Shown here in pieces: positions 8,175-15,959 of a DNA stretch of 28,269 nucleotides (position 1 is its first letter; each line of letters opens with the position of its first letter). Source of the stretch: a bacterium. Lineage in GTDB: Bacteria > Ratteibacteria > UBA8468 > B48-G9 > JAFGKM01. Below the pieces are notes generated by a model that did not search any database, was not told the DNA's origin, and saw only the letters and a program-made list of their open reading frames with translations. The translations under genes were made by a program, and so were the position numbers. The DNA lies in NCBI GenBank assembly GCA_035371905.1, contig DAORXQ010000016.1:1-28269 (forward strand), read 5' to 3'.

Positions 8175-9311
8175 TTAAACCACCTCATCAAAAATTGTAT
8201 AATAAAAATCTTTTTCTTTTTGTTCCTGTTGTTTCTTTATTCTTTTACCATTAATTAAAATATAGGGCAGTGCTTTTCTCAATCTAACCCCTATTTTTTT
8301 CAATGTGATTTCTGATTTTATTTTTCCTTCTTTCCTTGCTTCCAAAATCTTTTTTGCTGTTTTTATTCCAACCCCGGGAATGCGAATTAATTGATATAAA
8401 TCTGCTTTGTTGATTTCTACAGGGAAAAAATCTTTATTCCTTTCAGCCCAGAGAATTTTTGGGTCTCTATTTAAATACAAATTTCCATTTCTGTCAAAAG
8501 GAATTTCAGAAGGTAGAAATTTATATTTTCTTATAAGAATATCTGCCTGATACAATCTTACCTGTCTTTTTAAGGAGCAGGGCTTTTTATTTTCAAGAGG
8601 TGTTTTTAAAACAGGAATAAATCCGCTATAGTAAACTCTTGAAAGATTATAATTTTTATAAAGATAAAAGGAAAAACTTAATATTTCTCTATCTTTTTCT
8701 TCAGAAGAACCAATAATAATCTGTGTTGTAATCCCATTCTTTAAAGGACTTTCTTTGTTTAGGTCTGAAAGTTTTTTTAAGGTTAAAAGTAAATTTTTTG
8801 AAAAGTCCTTTTCTTTTGCTATCCTTTTCATATATTCTGAATTAACTGTTTCCATGTTTAAAGACAATCTATCAGCATAAATTTTCCCCTTTTTTATTAA
8901 ATATTCGTCAACTCCCGGTAGAATTTTAAGATGTATGTAATCATTATATTTATATTTTTTTCTTAAAATTTCCACAACTTCTAACATTTTTTCCTGCGTT
9001 TCATTATTATCCCCATTTATTGCAGAGGATAGAAAAAGTCCGTTTACAATCCCTTTTCTCCACATAGAATAAAATATATCTGCAAGTTCTCTTACATTAA
9101 AACTATACCTTGGACAATCTCTATCTCTTCTATTGGCACAGTAAAGACAGTTAAATTTACAGTTATTTGTAAGAAGAACTTTGAAAAGTTTTACAATCCT
9201 ATTTCCACATACAGAAGGATATATAAAAGATGTAAACCTTTCTTTTTGATTTATATATTCACTTACTTCAAAAATTCCAAGATTTCCTAAAAAATTTAAC
9301 TTTTCTTGCAT
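8175..9311 (-). CDS. Radical SAM protein with C-terminal helix-hairpin-helix (putative DNA modification/repair type)
   Basis: This 378-residue protein has a CxxxCxxC radical SAM cluster at Cys51, Cys55 and Cys58 in NNCKFNCLYCANRRDRDCPR. Strand and helix blocks of a TIM-like barrel follow, for example GLFLSSAI, YIHLKILPGVDE and RLSLNMETVN. Near 300-345 it has a helix-hairpin-helix, INKADLYQLIRIPGVGIKTAKKI, a DNA-binding fold. This layout matches the family named putative DNA modification/repair radical SAM protein, often encoded beside a uracil-DNA-glycosylase-like partner. No such partner is in the window. Here the neighbour is the HTH-receiver gene, one base downstream. The chemical role of the family is not established. 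ATG 9311 has only a weak AAGGA close by. Confidence 0.83.
   Translation of the reverse strand: MQEKLNFLGNLGIFEVSEYINQKERFTSFIYPSVCGNRIVKLFKVLLTNNCKFNCLYCANRRDRDCPRYSFNVRELADIFYSMWRKGIVNGLFLSSAINGDNNETQEKMLEVVEILRKKYKYNDYIHLKILPGVDEYLIKKGKIYADRLSLNMETVNSEYMKRIAKEKDFSKNLLLTLKKLSDLNKESPLKNGITTQIIIGSSEEKDREILSFSFYLYKNYNLSRVYYSGFIPVLKTPLENKKPCSLKRQVRLYQADILIRKYKFLPSEIPFDRNGNLYLNRDPKILWAERNKDFFPVEINKADLYQLIRIPGVGIKTAKKILEARKEGKIKSEITLKKIGVRLRKALPYILINGKRIKKQQEQKEKDFYYTIFDEVV
8180..8185 (-). promoter_or_regulatory. Shine-Dalgarno AGGTGG that fixes the HTH-receiver start at 8173
   Basis: AGGTGG sits 6 bases before ATG 8173. The longer TTG start at 8191 has no comparable site, which favours the shorter protein. 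The site overlaps the 3' end of the radical SAM gene. Confidence 0.6.
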
Positions 9312-9324
9312 ATCCTTAATTTTT

Positions 9325-9330
9325 ATTATA
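9325..9330 (-). promoter_or_regulatory. Probable -10 element for the radical SAM/HTH-receiver operon
   Basis: TATAAT on the - strand lies 13 bases before ATG 9311, implying a very short leader. No convincing -35 is seen at 16-18 bases. The 48-base gap to the divergent URO-D gene must hold both promoters. Confidence 0.45.
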
Positions 9331-9359
9331 CAATTTTTAAGATTTGAGAGAAAGGGAAA

Positions 9360-10490
9360 ATGAACGAGAGAGAAAGATATAAAAAAACTCTATTATTTGA
9401 GAAAGTAGATAAAATTCCTTTTTCACCTGGTAGTCCGAGAGAATCAACTTTAAAAAGATGGCATAAAGAAGGGCTTCCTGAAAATGTTAACTGGTTTGAG
9501 TATATATGTGAAAAAATAGGAATAAAGATAGAAAAACCAAAAAAAACAAAAATTAATTTATCCTATTCGTTTTTCTTGAATCCTCTATTTGAAGAAAAGG
9601 TAATAGAAAAGAAAAATGGACACTTAATTGTACAGACGGAGAAAGGAGAGATTGTAGAAATTGATGAAAAATACGATTTCACATATTTAAGGAGCGCAAA
9701 GGATTTTGTGACAAGAAAATGGCACAAATTTCCTGTTGAAAATTTAAGCGATTGGGAGGATATGAAGAAAAGATATAATCCTGAGAGTCCTGAAAGAATA
9801 GACCCTGAAATTGATAAAAAAGCAGAAATTTTAAAAGAAAGGGACTGGGTTTTAGGAATATCATTCCATGGACCTTTCTGGCAGTTAAGAGAGTGGTGTG
9901 GATTTGAAAATTTATGTATTTTTATGGCAGAAAAGGAGGATTTTGTTCTTGAAATGGCTAATTTCTGGAAAAATTTTGTTTCTGAAATTTTAAAAAAACT
10001 AATTTTAAAAGTTCAGTTTGACTATGCTGTTATAAATGAAGATATGGCTTATAAAGAAAAAAGTATGATTTCTCCCTCAATGATTAAGAAATATTTAATG
10101 CCCTGCTGGGTTGAATGGACATCTTTATTGAAAAAAAGTGGGTGTGAAGTAGTTATGGTTGATTCAGATGGCTATATTGAAGAGATAATACCCATATGGA
10201 TAGAAAGTGGAATTAACTGCACAATACCAGTTGAAATTGCTGCAGGAAATGACCCTGTTAAATTCAGAAAAAAATTTGGTAAGAATATGGCTTATGTTGG
10301 AGGAATTGATAAAAGAAAAATTGCAAAAGGTGGAGATGTTTTAAAAAAAGAAATGGACAGAATCATACCATTTTTATTTAAAGATGGAGGTTATATACCT
10401 TCCTGTGACCATGGTGTTCCTCCTGATATATCTTTTGAAAATTTTATTGAGTATTGTAAGTATCTTGCAAAATATACAGGATACCTTTAA
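9360..10490 (+). CDS. URO-D-family protein (uroporphyrinogen decarboxylase-like, probably not HemE)
   Basis: This 376-residue protein has the URO-D/methyltransferase TIM-barrel style. It starts NERERYKKTLLFEKVDKIPF, has LGISFHGPFWQLREW mid-protein, and ends with YVGGIDKRKIAKGG and GGYIPSCDHGVPPDISFENF. HemE keeps an N-terminal RQAGRYLPEY motif, which is absent. The protein therefore belongs with the URO-D-like paralogues, some of which act as corrinoid or coenzyme M methyltransferases. The reaction here is unknown. No corrinoid protein gene is adjacent. It is a single-gene unit, divergent from the radical SAM gene and convergent with the MBL hydrolase, whose stop codon overlaps its own. The start lacks a strong Shine-Dalgarno (AGAAAGGGAAA precedes it). 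Confidence 0.8.
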   Translation: MNERERYKKTLLFEKVDKIPFSPGSPRESTLKRWHKEGLPENVNWFEYICEKIGIKIEKPKKTKINLSYSFFLNPLFEEKVIEKKNGHLIVQTEKGEIVEIDEKYDFTYLRSAKDFVTRKWHKFPVENLSDWEDMKKRYNPESPERIDPEIDKKAEILKERDWVLGISFHGPFWQLREWCGFENLCIFMAEKEDFVLEMANFWKNFVSEILKKLILKVQFDYAVINEDMAYKEKSMISPSMIKKYLMPCWVEWTSLLKKSGCEVVMVDSDGYIEEIIPIWIESGINCTIPVEIAAGNDPVKFRKKFGKNMAYVGGIDKRKIAKGGDVLKKEMDRIIPFLFKDGGYIPSCDHGVPPDISFENFIEYCKYLAKYTGYL

Positions 10491-11245
10491 AATTCAAAAT
10501 TCATTCCATCATTAGCAATTATAACTTCTGTTCCAACCCTTTCACTTATTTGGTCTTTTTTTTCCCATATTTTATTTTTTAGCATTGTCATTCCAAAATG
10601 TGTTAGAATTGCTTTTTTTGGTTTTATATTTTTTATTATTTCTTCTGCTTCGGATAAACATAAGTGCTGTATATTTTCTTTTTTTTCATAAAGGACTGTA
10701 TTGATAATAAGTATTTCACTGTTTTTATAATAATCAATTAATTCAGGGAAAAAAGATGTATCCGGCAAATATGAAATAACAGTATTTTTCAAGTTTATTT
10801 TGAATCCGTAAGTATCAACACCATGCCTGAGTTTCACCGGTATTTCAAAATTTAACCCTTTAAGTTTATAATCTTTCTTTTCCTCTAAAATTTCAATCCT
10901 TTCAACAAAATCCCTGCAATATAAAAGAATAACAGGGTCGTGATACAGACAATCATATGGAGCAAAAACAACTCCCCTTTTTTTAAATCCACCATCTGTC
11001 ATCGCTTCAATCATAAGGTTTATTTCGCATGAATGGTCAAGATGTCTGTGAGAAAGAAAAATTCCTTCAAGATTCACAGGATTTAATTTTGGTTTTGACT
11101 TCACCGCTCTTAATAAAGTTCCTGGTCCAGGGTCAACAAGAAACTGTATCCCTTCAAGAGAAAACCAGATACCCCCTGAATACCTCAATTGTGAAATCAT
11201 AACAAATCTTGCACCTGCTGTTCCGAGAAATTTGATAGAATTCAT
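10487..11245 (-). CDS. MBL-fold metal-dependent hydrolase
   Basis: This 252-residue protein has the metallo-beta-lactamase fold. GIFLSHRHLDH at about 61-71 gives the HxHxDH metal motif, followed by SYLPDTSFF and a terminal ILTHFGMTM segment carrying a late metal histidine. The layout resembles RNase Z-like and phosphodiesterase-type hydrolases, but it lacks the extended exosite arm of tRNase Z and I would not assign a substrate. Its ATG overlaps the rpoD stop by four bases (ATGA), so it is translationally coupled as the third gene of the dnaG-rpoD operon. Its 3' end overlaps the convergent URO-D gene stop. Confidence 0.8.
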   Translation of the reverse strand: MNSIKFLGTAGARFVMISQLRYSGGIWFSLEGIQFLVDPGPGTLLRAVKSKPKLNPVNLEGIFLSHRHLDHSCEINLMIEAMTDGGFKKRGVVFAPYDCLYHDPVILLYCRDFVERIEILEEKKDYKLKGLNFEIPVKLRHGVDTYGFKINLKNTVISYLPDTSFFPELIDYYKNSEILIINTVLYEKKENIQHLCLSEAEEIIKNIKPKKAILTHFGMTMLKNKIWEKKDQISERVGTEVIIANDGMNFEF

Positions 11246-12441
11246 TTAATAAATGACTTTGAACCGAATATTCCGTGGGTAAATATTTGCAATTTTTTTC
11301 CTTTATAAGAATTTCTCAATTTCTGTATTGCCTTTGCTTCTATCTGTCTAATCCTTTCCCTCGTTAAATTGAAAATCTGTCCGACTTCTTCAAGAGTTCT
11401 TGGATAACCTTCTCCATCAAGTCCAAATCTTAATCTTATTATCAGTTCTTCTCTTTCATCAAGAATTGAGAGTGCTTTTTCTATTTCTTCTTTTAAAAGA
11501 GAATGTCTTGTATATGACAATGGATTTGGATTGAATTTGTCTTCTATAAAGTCACCTATAGTTGCTCTTTCTTCATCTCCAATAGGAGAGTCAATAGAAA
11601 TTGGGTCTGGTCTCATTGATTTTTTTATATTTTTTATTTTTTCTACAGGTAAATTCATTTCCCTTGCTATTTCTTCTTCCGACAGTTCATTTTCTTCTCC
11701 AAGTTGTGAATACTTTGCCTCAATTTTTTTTACTTTATTTATTTTTTCTATCATATGAACAGGAATTCTTATAGTAGAAGAATGGTCTGCGATTGCTCTT
11801 GTTATTGCCTGTCTTATCCACCATGTTGCATAAGTACTGAACTTAAAACCAGTTTTGTATTTGAATTTCTCCACCGCCTTCATAAGTCCTATATTTCCTT
11901 CCTGAATTAAGTCAAGTATAGAAAGTTTTGGATTGCTGTATCTTTTGGCTATATTTATAACAAGTCGCAGATTTGAATTTATCAATTTTTCTCTCAGTTT
12001 ATTTAATTGCTTTTCATATTTTTCTATTTGTTTTTTTGAAGGATTTGATTTTTTACTTAATTTATTTAATTGTTTTTTTGCTTCTTCTATCCCTTTTGCA
12101 ATTTCAATTTCTTCTTCATGTGTTAATAAATTATAACTTCCTGCACCTTTAAGATAAGACCTTAATGGATTTCTTGCATCATCTATATCAATCTTTTTTT
12201 CTTTTTCCACAAAAAATACATCTTCTTCCTCTTCATCTTCAAGTATGTCAATATTATAATATTCAAGTTCATCAAAAAGTTCATTTATATCCTCTTCATC
12301 TGTCATATCCATTGGAAGAATTTCGTTTATATCATCCCATGAAAGATACTTTTTCCTTTTTCCAAGTTCAACTATTTCATTTATTTTATCTTCAATTTTT
12401 GTAGCTTCTTTATTTTTAACACTTTTCTTCTTTCTTCCCAT
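11242..12441 (-). CDS. rpoD: RNA polymerase primary sigma factor (sigma-70/RpoD)
   Basis: This 399-residue protein directs core RNA polymerase to housekeeping promoters. A lysine-rich start and acidic stretch (ILEDEEEEDVF) form a reduced region 1.1. Region 1.2 begins near NPLRSYLKGAG. Regions 2.1-2.4 run from LRLVINIAKRY through LSILDLIQEGNIGLMKAVEKF to FSTYATWWIRQAITRAIADH. Region 3 contains STIRIPVHM, and region 4.2 contains the HTH TLEEVGQIFNLTRERIRQIEAKA. It is shorter than E. coli RpoD because the non-conserved region is missing, as in many phyla. A short tail, IFTHGIFGSKSFIK, follows region 4. The start at 12441 has AAGGAG and lies three bases after the dnaG stop. The TTGACA/TATAAT-like promoters in this window fit its use. 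Confidence 0.96.
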   Translation of the reverse strand: MGRKKKSVKNKEATKIEDKINEIVELGKRKKYLSWDDINEILPMDMTDEEDINELFDELEYYNIDILEDEEEEDVFFVEKEKKIDIDDARNPLRSYLKGAGSYNLLTHEEEIEIAKGIEEAKKQLNKLSKKSNPSKKQIEKYEKQLNKLREKLINSNLRLVINIAKRYSNPKLSILDLIQEGNIGLMKAVEKFKYKTGFKFSTYATWWIRQAITRAIADHSSTIRIPVHMIEKINKVKKIEAKYSQLGEENELSEEEIAREMNLPVEKIKNIKKSMRPDPISIDSPIGDEERATIGDFIEDKFNPNPLSYTRHSLLKEEIEKALSILDEREELIIRLRFGLDGEGYPRTLEEVGQIFNLTRERIRQIEAKAIQKLRNSYKGKKLQIFTHGIFGSKSFIK

Positions 12442-12444
12442 ATC

Positions 12445-14187
12445 TCACTCCTTTTTTAATTTATATAACAATTTTTGCATTTCTTTTAAATCATCCTTAT
12501 AATCAATCCCTTTTTCCAGTTTTTCATTCATTTTTTTCTTGTATGACTCAATTTCTATCAACAATTTTTTCTTTTTTATTTTTTTTAAACAATCATTGAA
12601 AATTTTTTCCTTTAACTCCTCTGAAATTTTATTATTATCTTTTATCGCAATAGAGGAAATAAAACTTGCAAGTTCTTCATCGTTACATTCACCCATTAAA
12701 AGAGAAGGATTTATTTCAAGTTTTTTATTAATTAATTTTTCACCCGCTGTAATTATTTTCTCTATTTTTTCTGTAAGTTGTCCTTTAAATTCAAAAAGTT
12801 TTTCAAAATATTTTTTATCATTTATAACTATTTCTATTAAAAATTTTTCAGCAGAATTTTGATTTTCCTGATTTATTTTTGAGAGAGTTATATATTCCGT
12901 TTCAATATCTTTTTCTATCATCGCATCAAGATAACCTTCAAGTATCTCAATCTTTATTTCCATCTTTTCAGAAAGTTTTTTTAAAAATTCATATCTTTCA
13001 ATTTCATCCGGGACTTTTGAGATAAATTTCAAGGTTTCTTTTATAATTGCAGATTTTTCCTTGGGATTTTTAATGTCATAAATCTGTGAATTTATAGATA
13101 CTGAGAAATCAACAAAATCCTGTGAATTTTCAATAAAATTTTTGAGTGATTTTATTCCATATTCATCAATAAATTTATCAGGGTCAAAACCTGAAGGAAG
13201 CATACAGATTTTAATTTCAAATCCCTTTTTTATTATTGTTTCAAGGTTTCTCAATACCGCTCTTATTCCAGGGTCATCACCATCAAAAAGCAATAAAATT
13301 TTATCAGTGAGTTTTTTCATCAAATTTAAATGAAGTTCTGTTATGGTAGTTCCCATAGGAGCAACTGTATTTTGCATTCCTTTTATATGCATTTTCAAAA
13401 CATCAAAATATCCCTCAACAAAAATAACAAATCCTTTTGATTTTATATTTTCCTTACCCCAGTTTATTCCATACAGACAATTACTTTTATTAAAAACAAT
13501 ATTTTCTCTTATATTTAAATATTTCGGCATAATTTCATCATCTATGGTTCTTCCTCCAAATCCAATAATTTCGTTTTTAATATTATAAATTGGGAAAATT
13601 ATTCTATTTTTGAATGTGTCTTCTTTTCCTTCTTCATCAAGTAAAGCAGCAAGTAAAAAGTCCTTTTTATTCAATTTTTCTTCTTCCAATTTTTTTATGA
13701 GATAATTATTTGAAGGAGCAAAACCAATTGAAAATTTATTAATCTGTTCATCTGTTAAACCTCTCTGATATAAATATTCAAGAGCAATTTTTCCATAAGT
13801 AGAAAAAAGAGTTTTATTATATAAATTGGCTGCATATTCATTTGCTTTTAAAATTTTCTTTTTTTCAATACTTTCTTCAATATTTTCTTTTTTTGAAATT
13901 TCTATTCCTGCCTTTTTTGCAAGAATATTTAAGGCATCATAAAAAGATATTTTTTCTATATTCATTAAGAATTTCAAGGCATTTCCACCAATCCCGCATC
14001 CAAAACAATGAAAAACCTGTTTTTCAGGACTCACAAAAAAAGAAGGTGTTTTTTCGGGATGAAAAGGACACAATGCTTTAAAATTTTTACCCGCTTTCTT
14101 CAAATTTATGTATTCAGAAACAATTTCAACTATATCTATTTTTTCAAGTATTTCTTCAACTTCAGAACCTAAAGTTCCACCTTCCAT
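12445..14187 (-). CDS. dnaG: DNA primase
   Basis: This 580-residue protein makes RNA primers at the replication fork. The N-terminal CHC2-type zinc finger has Cys40, His43, Cys61 and Cys64 in CPFHPEKTPSF and FHCFGCG. The catalytic core starts with a YLYQRGLTDEQI block and FGGRTIDD. The TOPRIM domain has Glu258 in FVEGYFDVLK and acidic Asp302/Asp304 in FDGDDPG. The C-terminal 200 residues are a helicase-binding-like helical region, poorly conserved as usual. ATG 14187 is preceded by GGAGGG at a long 11-base spacing. No other in-frame start fits better. It leads the dnaG-rpoD-MBL operon from a TTGACA promoter that overlaps the lepB promoter. Confidence 0.95.
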   Translation of the reverse strand: MEGGTLGSEVEEILEKIDIVEIVSEYINLKKAGKNFKALCPFHPEKTPSFFVSPEKQVFHCFGCGIGGNALKFLMNIEKISFYDALNILAKKAGIEISKKENIEESIEKKKILKANEYAANLYNKTLFSTYGKIALEYLYQRGLTDEQINKFSIGFAPSNNYLIKKLEEEKLNKKDFLLAALLDEEGKEDTFKNRIIFPIYNIKNEIIGFGGRTIDDEIMPKYLNIRENIVFNKSNCLYGINWGKENIKSKGFVIFVEGYFDVLKMHIKGMQNTVAPMGTTITELHLNLMKKLTDKILLLFDGDDPGIRAVLRNLETIIKKGFEIKICMLPSGFDPDKFIDEYGIKSLKNFIENSQDFVDFSVSINSQIYDIKNPKEKSAIIKETLKFISKVPDEIERYEFLKKLSEKMEIKIEILEGYLDAMIEKDIETEYITLSKINQENQNSAEKFLIEIVINDKKYFEKLFEFKGQLTEKIEKIITAGEKLINKKLEINPSLLMGECNDEELASFISSIAIKDNNKISEELKEKIFNDCLKKIKKKKLLIEIESYKKKMNEKLEKGIDYKDDLKEMQKLLYKLKKE

Positions 14188-14224
14188 TTTATATGTAGCC
14201 CTCCAGAAAAAAAATATTTAAATA

Positions 14225-14254
14225 GTTATACCCATTAGACAATTAAATTGTCAA
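14225..14254 (-). promoter_or_regulatory. dnaG-rpoD operon promoter
   Basis: On the - strand, a consensus TTGACA (14254-14249) and TATAAC (14230-14225) are 18 bases apart. Transcription would start near 14218, about 31 bases before ATG 14187. The -35 lies inside the lepB promoter and overlaps the palindrome at 14238-14252. Confidence 0.65.
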
Positions 14255-14264
14255 GGTTTATAAT
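14236..14264 (+). promoter_or_regulatory. lepB promoter giving a leaderless transcript
   Basis: TAGACA (14236-14241) and TATAAT (14259-14264) are 17 bases apart. The expected start, about 7 bases after the -10, is at or next to ATG 14272. No Shine-Dalgarno precedes that ATG, so the mRNA is probably leaderless or nearly so. Confidence 0.6.
14238..14252. promoter_or_regulatory. Palindrome within the overlapping dnaG/lepB promoters (possible operator)
   Basis: GACAATTAAATTGTC is a perfect inverted repeat with 7-base arms around one central base. It covers part of the lepB -35, the lepB spacer and part of the dnaG -35. A bound dimeric regulator would block both. Part of the symmetry could come simply from two -35 boxes facing each other. 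Confidence 0.4.
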
Positions 14265-14271
14265 ATAAACT

Positions 14272-14760
14272 ATGTTTAAACTCATCAGATATTTTATACT
14301 TATCGGGATAGTTTTTTTTACTGGTTATATTTTTGGGATTAAAGATGTTAAATTTTTAAAAATAATATCCTCTTCAATGGAACCTACCTTAAGTATTGGG
14401 GATAAAATAATTTCTGTAAAATCAAATGATATAAAAAGAAAAGATATAGTTGTTTTACTTTCTCCGGAAGGAGAAAAAGAGTTTTTAATTAAAAGAGTTA
14501 TAGGGCTTCCGGGAGAAAAAATAAAAATTGAAAAGGGTTATGTTTATATAAATGGAGAAAAACTTCAAGAACCTTATATTAAAGAAAGACCTGAATATTT
14601 ATTTAAAGAAATAGAAATCCCTCCAGGAACTTATTTTTTACTTGGAGACAACAGAAATGAAAGTGAAGACAGTACTACATGGGGACCCGTTGAAAAAAAC
14701 TTTATTGTTGGAAAAGTTCTTTGTAGATATCATCCTTTCAGAAAATTTAAAATCTTTTAA
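14272..14760 (+). CDS. lepB: Signal peptidase I
   Basis: This 162-residue membrane protease removes signal peptides from exported proteins. One N-terminal transmembrane helix (about 4-22) is followed by the catalytic serine Ser35 in SSSMEPTL and the general-base lysine Lys74 in FLIKRVIGLPGE. The family box LLGDNRNESEDSTTWGPV lies near 123-140. The length and single helix match the short Gram-positive-like type. It is monocistronic, divergent from dnaG, with a hairpin terminator directly after the stop. ATG 14272 has no Shine-Dalgarno and sits 8 bases after a TATAAT box. Confidence 0.95.
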   Translation: MFKLIRYFILIGIVFFTGYIFGIKDVKFLKIISSSMEPTLSIGDKIISVKSNDIKRKDIVVLLSPEGEKEFLIKRVIGLPGEKIKIEKGYVYINGEKLQEPYIKERPEYLFKEIEIPPGTYFLLGDNRNESEDSTTWGPVEKNFIVGKVLCRYHPFRKFKIF

Positions 14761-14766
14761 AATAAA

Positions 14767-14799
14767 AAAGGCGGACCGGATTTTCTAAGGTCCGCCTTT
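14767..14799. terminator. Bidirectional hairpin terminator between lepB and HU
   Basis: AAAGGCGGACC (14767-14777) and GGTCCGCCTTT (14789-14799) form an 11-base stem with an 11-base loop. A run of A upstream and TTT downstream allow use from both sides, between the convergent lepB and HU genes. Confidence 0.85.
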
Positions 14800-14811
14800 A
14801 AGAATTAAAAA

Positions 14812-15081
14812 TTACTTGACTGCCTTTTTCAATTCGCTTCCTGCTCTGAATACTGGAACCTTCTTCTTTGGAATCTTTATCTCTTCTCCTGTTCTTGGAT
14901 TTCTTCCTTTTCTTGCTTTTCTTTCCACAACTTTGAATGTTCCGAAGCCAACAAGAGTAACTACATCCCCTTTCTTAAGAGCACCTTTAATTGCATCTAA
15001 AACTGCATCAACTGCTGCTGCCGCTTCTTTTTTTGTACAAACAACCTTTGCTACTGCTTCAATCAAATCTCCTTTATTCAT
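14812..15081 (-). CDS. hup: HU-family histone-like DNA-binding protein
   Basis: This 89-residue protein shows the complete HU/IHF pattern. Two N-terminal helices (MNKGDLIEAVAKV, AAAAVDAVLDAIKGAL) are followed by VTLVGFGTFKVVERKARKGRNP, the beta-arm RNPRTGEEIKIPKK and a C-terminal VPVFRAGSELKKAV. It is a dimeric nucleoid protein that bends DNA. It has more GC-rich, regular codons and a near-perfect Shine-Dalgarno (AAAGGAGGTGA), as expected for a highly expressed gene. It has its own TTGACA promoter and the shared terminator with lepB. HU and IHF subunits cannot be separated here, but the sequence is of HU type. Confidence 0.96.
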   Translation of the reverse strand: MNKGDLIEAVAKVVCTKKEAAAAVDAVLDAIKGALKKGDVVTLVGFGTFKVVERKARKGRNPRTGEEIKIPKKKVPVFRAGSELKKAVK

Positions 15082-15113
15082 ACTTTCTCACCTCCTTTCT
15101 TTCTTTTTTATTG

Positions 15114-15142
15114 AATTTACAACACTTTTTAAATTTTGTCAA
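15114..15142 (-). promoter_or_regulatory. HU gene promoter
   Basis: On the - strand, TTGACA (15142-15137) is followed after 17 bases by TAAATT (15119-15114), 33 bases before ATG 15081, with AGGAGGTGA in the leader. Confidence 0.6.
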
Positions 15143-15203
15143 GAGGAATTTTTTATTTGTCAACAATTTCAAAATTTTCAAATTTCAAAATCCTTGTTAT
15201 TCA

Positions 15204-15830
15204 TCATTCTTCTTCACTTTTTAATAAGAAAATCAGGTCTATCAATCTTGTTGCACTTTTTTCCATTTCAAGTATTAGATTGTTTACACGGGATACAAAA
15301 TAATTGTAAGAAAGATAAGCAGGAATTGCTACAACAAGTCCACCTACAGTTGTTACAAGCGCCTCCCAGATTCCTCTTGCAAGTTCTCCAGGATTTACAA
15401 GTCCTTCTTTCATTTCAATTACCATAAATGCTTTAATCATTCCTGTTACAGTTCCAAGAAGTCCTAAAAGAGGAGATATTACTGCAATGGTCGCAAGAAT
15501 TACAAGATATTTTTCAAGTTCTGGAATTTGGTGGTTTGCTGTGTCATCAATCGCTTCTTTTATTTCATCCCTTGTTCTATCAAGTTTTAAAAGACCTGCT
15601 TTTATAATATTTGGAACTGGTTTATTTTGATTTTCACATTTTTCAATTGCTTCTCTTATTTTTCTTCTTTTTAAAAGGTCTTCTATATCTTTTATAAATT
15701 TCTCACTGTCAATTTGAGAATTTTTTAAGTAAATAAATCTTTCTATTATTATTGCAAGAGTTAAAACACCACATATAAAGATGGGTATCATTATATACCC
15801 ACCTTTAACAGCAAGTAACCACAGATTCAT
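15204..15830 (-). CDS. MotA/TolQ/ExbB-family proton channel subunit
   Basis: This 208-residue protein has three predicted membrane helices: about 10-31 (YIMIPIFICGVLTLAIIIERF), about 108-130 (VILATIAVISPLLGLLGTVTGM) and about 150-175. The second holds the ISPLLGLLGTVTGMI signature of ExbB/TolQ. The third holds ALVTTVGGLVVAIPAYL. The family uses proton motive force to energise outer-membrane transport or cell-envelope maintenance, with an ExbD/TolR partner. No ExbD/TolR or TonB gene lies next to it. The downstream gene is HU, with its own promoter. The ATG at 15830 has only a weak GGG-type Shine-Dalgarno. Confidence 0.9.
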   Translation of the reverse strand: MNLWLLAVKGGYIMIPIFICGVLTLAIIIERFIYLKNSQIDSEKFIKDIEDLLKRRKIREAIEKCENQNKPVPNIIKAGLLKLDRTRDEIKEAIDDTANHQIPELEKYLVILATIAVISPLLGLLGTVTGMIKAFMVIEMKEGLVNPGELARGIWEALVTTVGGLVVAIPAYLSYNYFVSRVNNLILEMEKSATRLIDLIFLLKSEEE

Positions 15831-15853
15831 TTTTTTCCCTTTTTGTCAGAGAT

Positions 15854-15882
15854 ATAATACCATCTGAAAAAAAACTTATCAA
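15854..15882 (-). promoter_or_regulatory. Promoter of the ExbB/TolQ-like gene
   Basis: On the - strand, TTGATA (15882-15877) and TATTAT (15859-15854) are 17 bases apart and lie about 24 bases before ATG 15830. A weaker + strand pair, TTATCA (15876-15881) and TAAGAT (15899-15904), overlaps it and could serve the divergent lipoprotein gene. Confidence 0.55.
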
Positions 15883-15959
15883 ATTTTAAAAAAAGTGGTA
15901 AGATTAAAAAAAAGAAGGAAAATTTATAGAAACTTAAAAAAATATAAGGGGGGTGGAAA

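Noticed and set aside
8174..8191. TTG start for the HTH-receiver protein
   Set aside because: ATG 8173 has a well-spaced AGGTGG and the HTH domain starts just after it.
9360..10490. Naming the URO-D protein hemE
   Set aside because: The HemE N-terminal RQAGRYLPEY motif is absent and no other haem genes are nearby.
14816..15427. Long + strand frame (203 codons) opposite HU and the ExbB-like gene
   Set aside because: It is antisense to two firmly identified genes. Its Leu/Phe/Ser/Gln-rich composition is what reverse reading of A+T-rich coding gives, and there is no Shine-Dalgarno.
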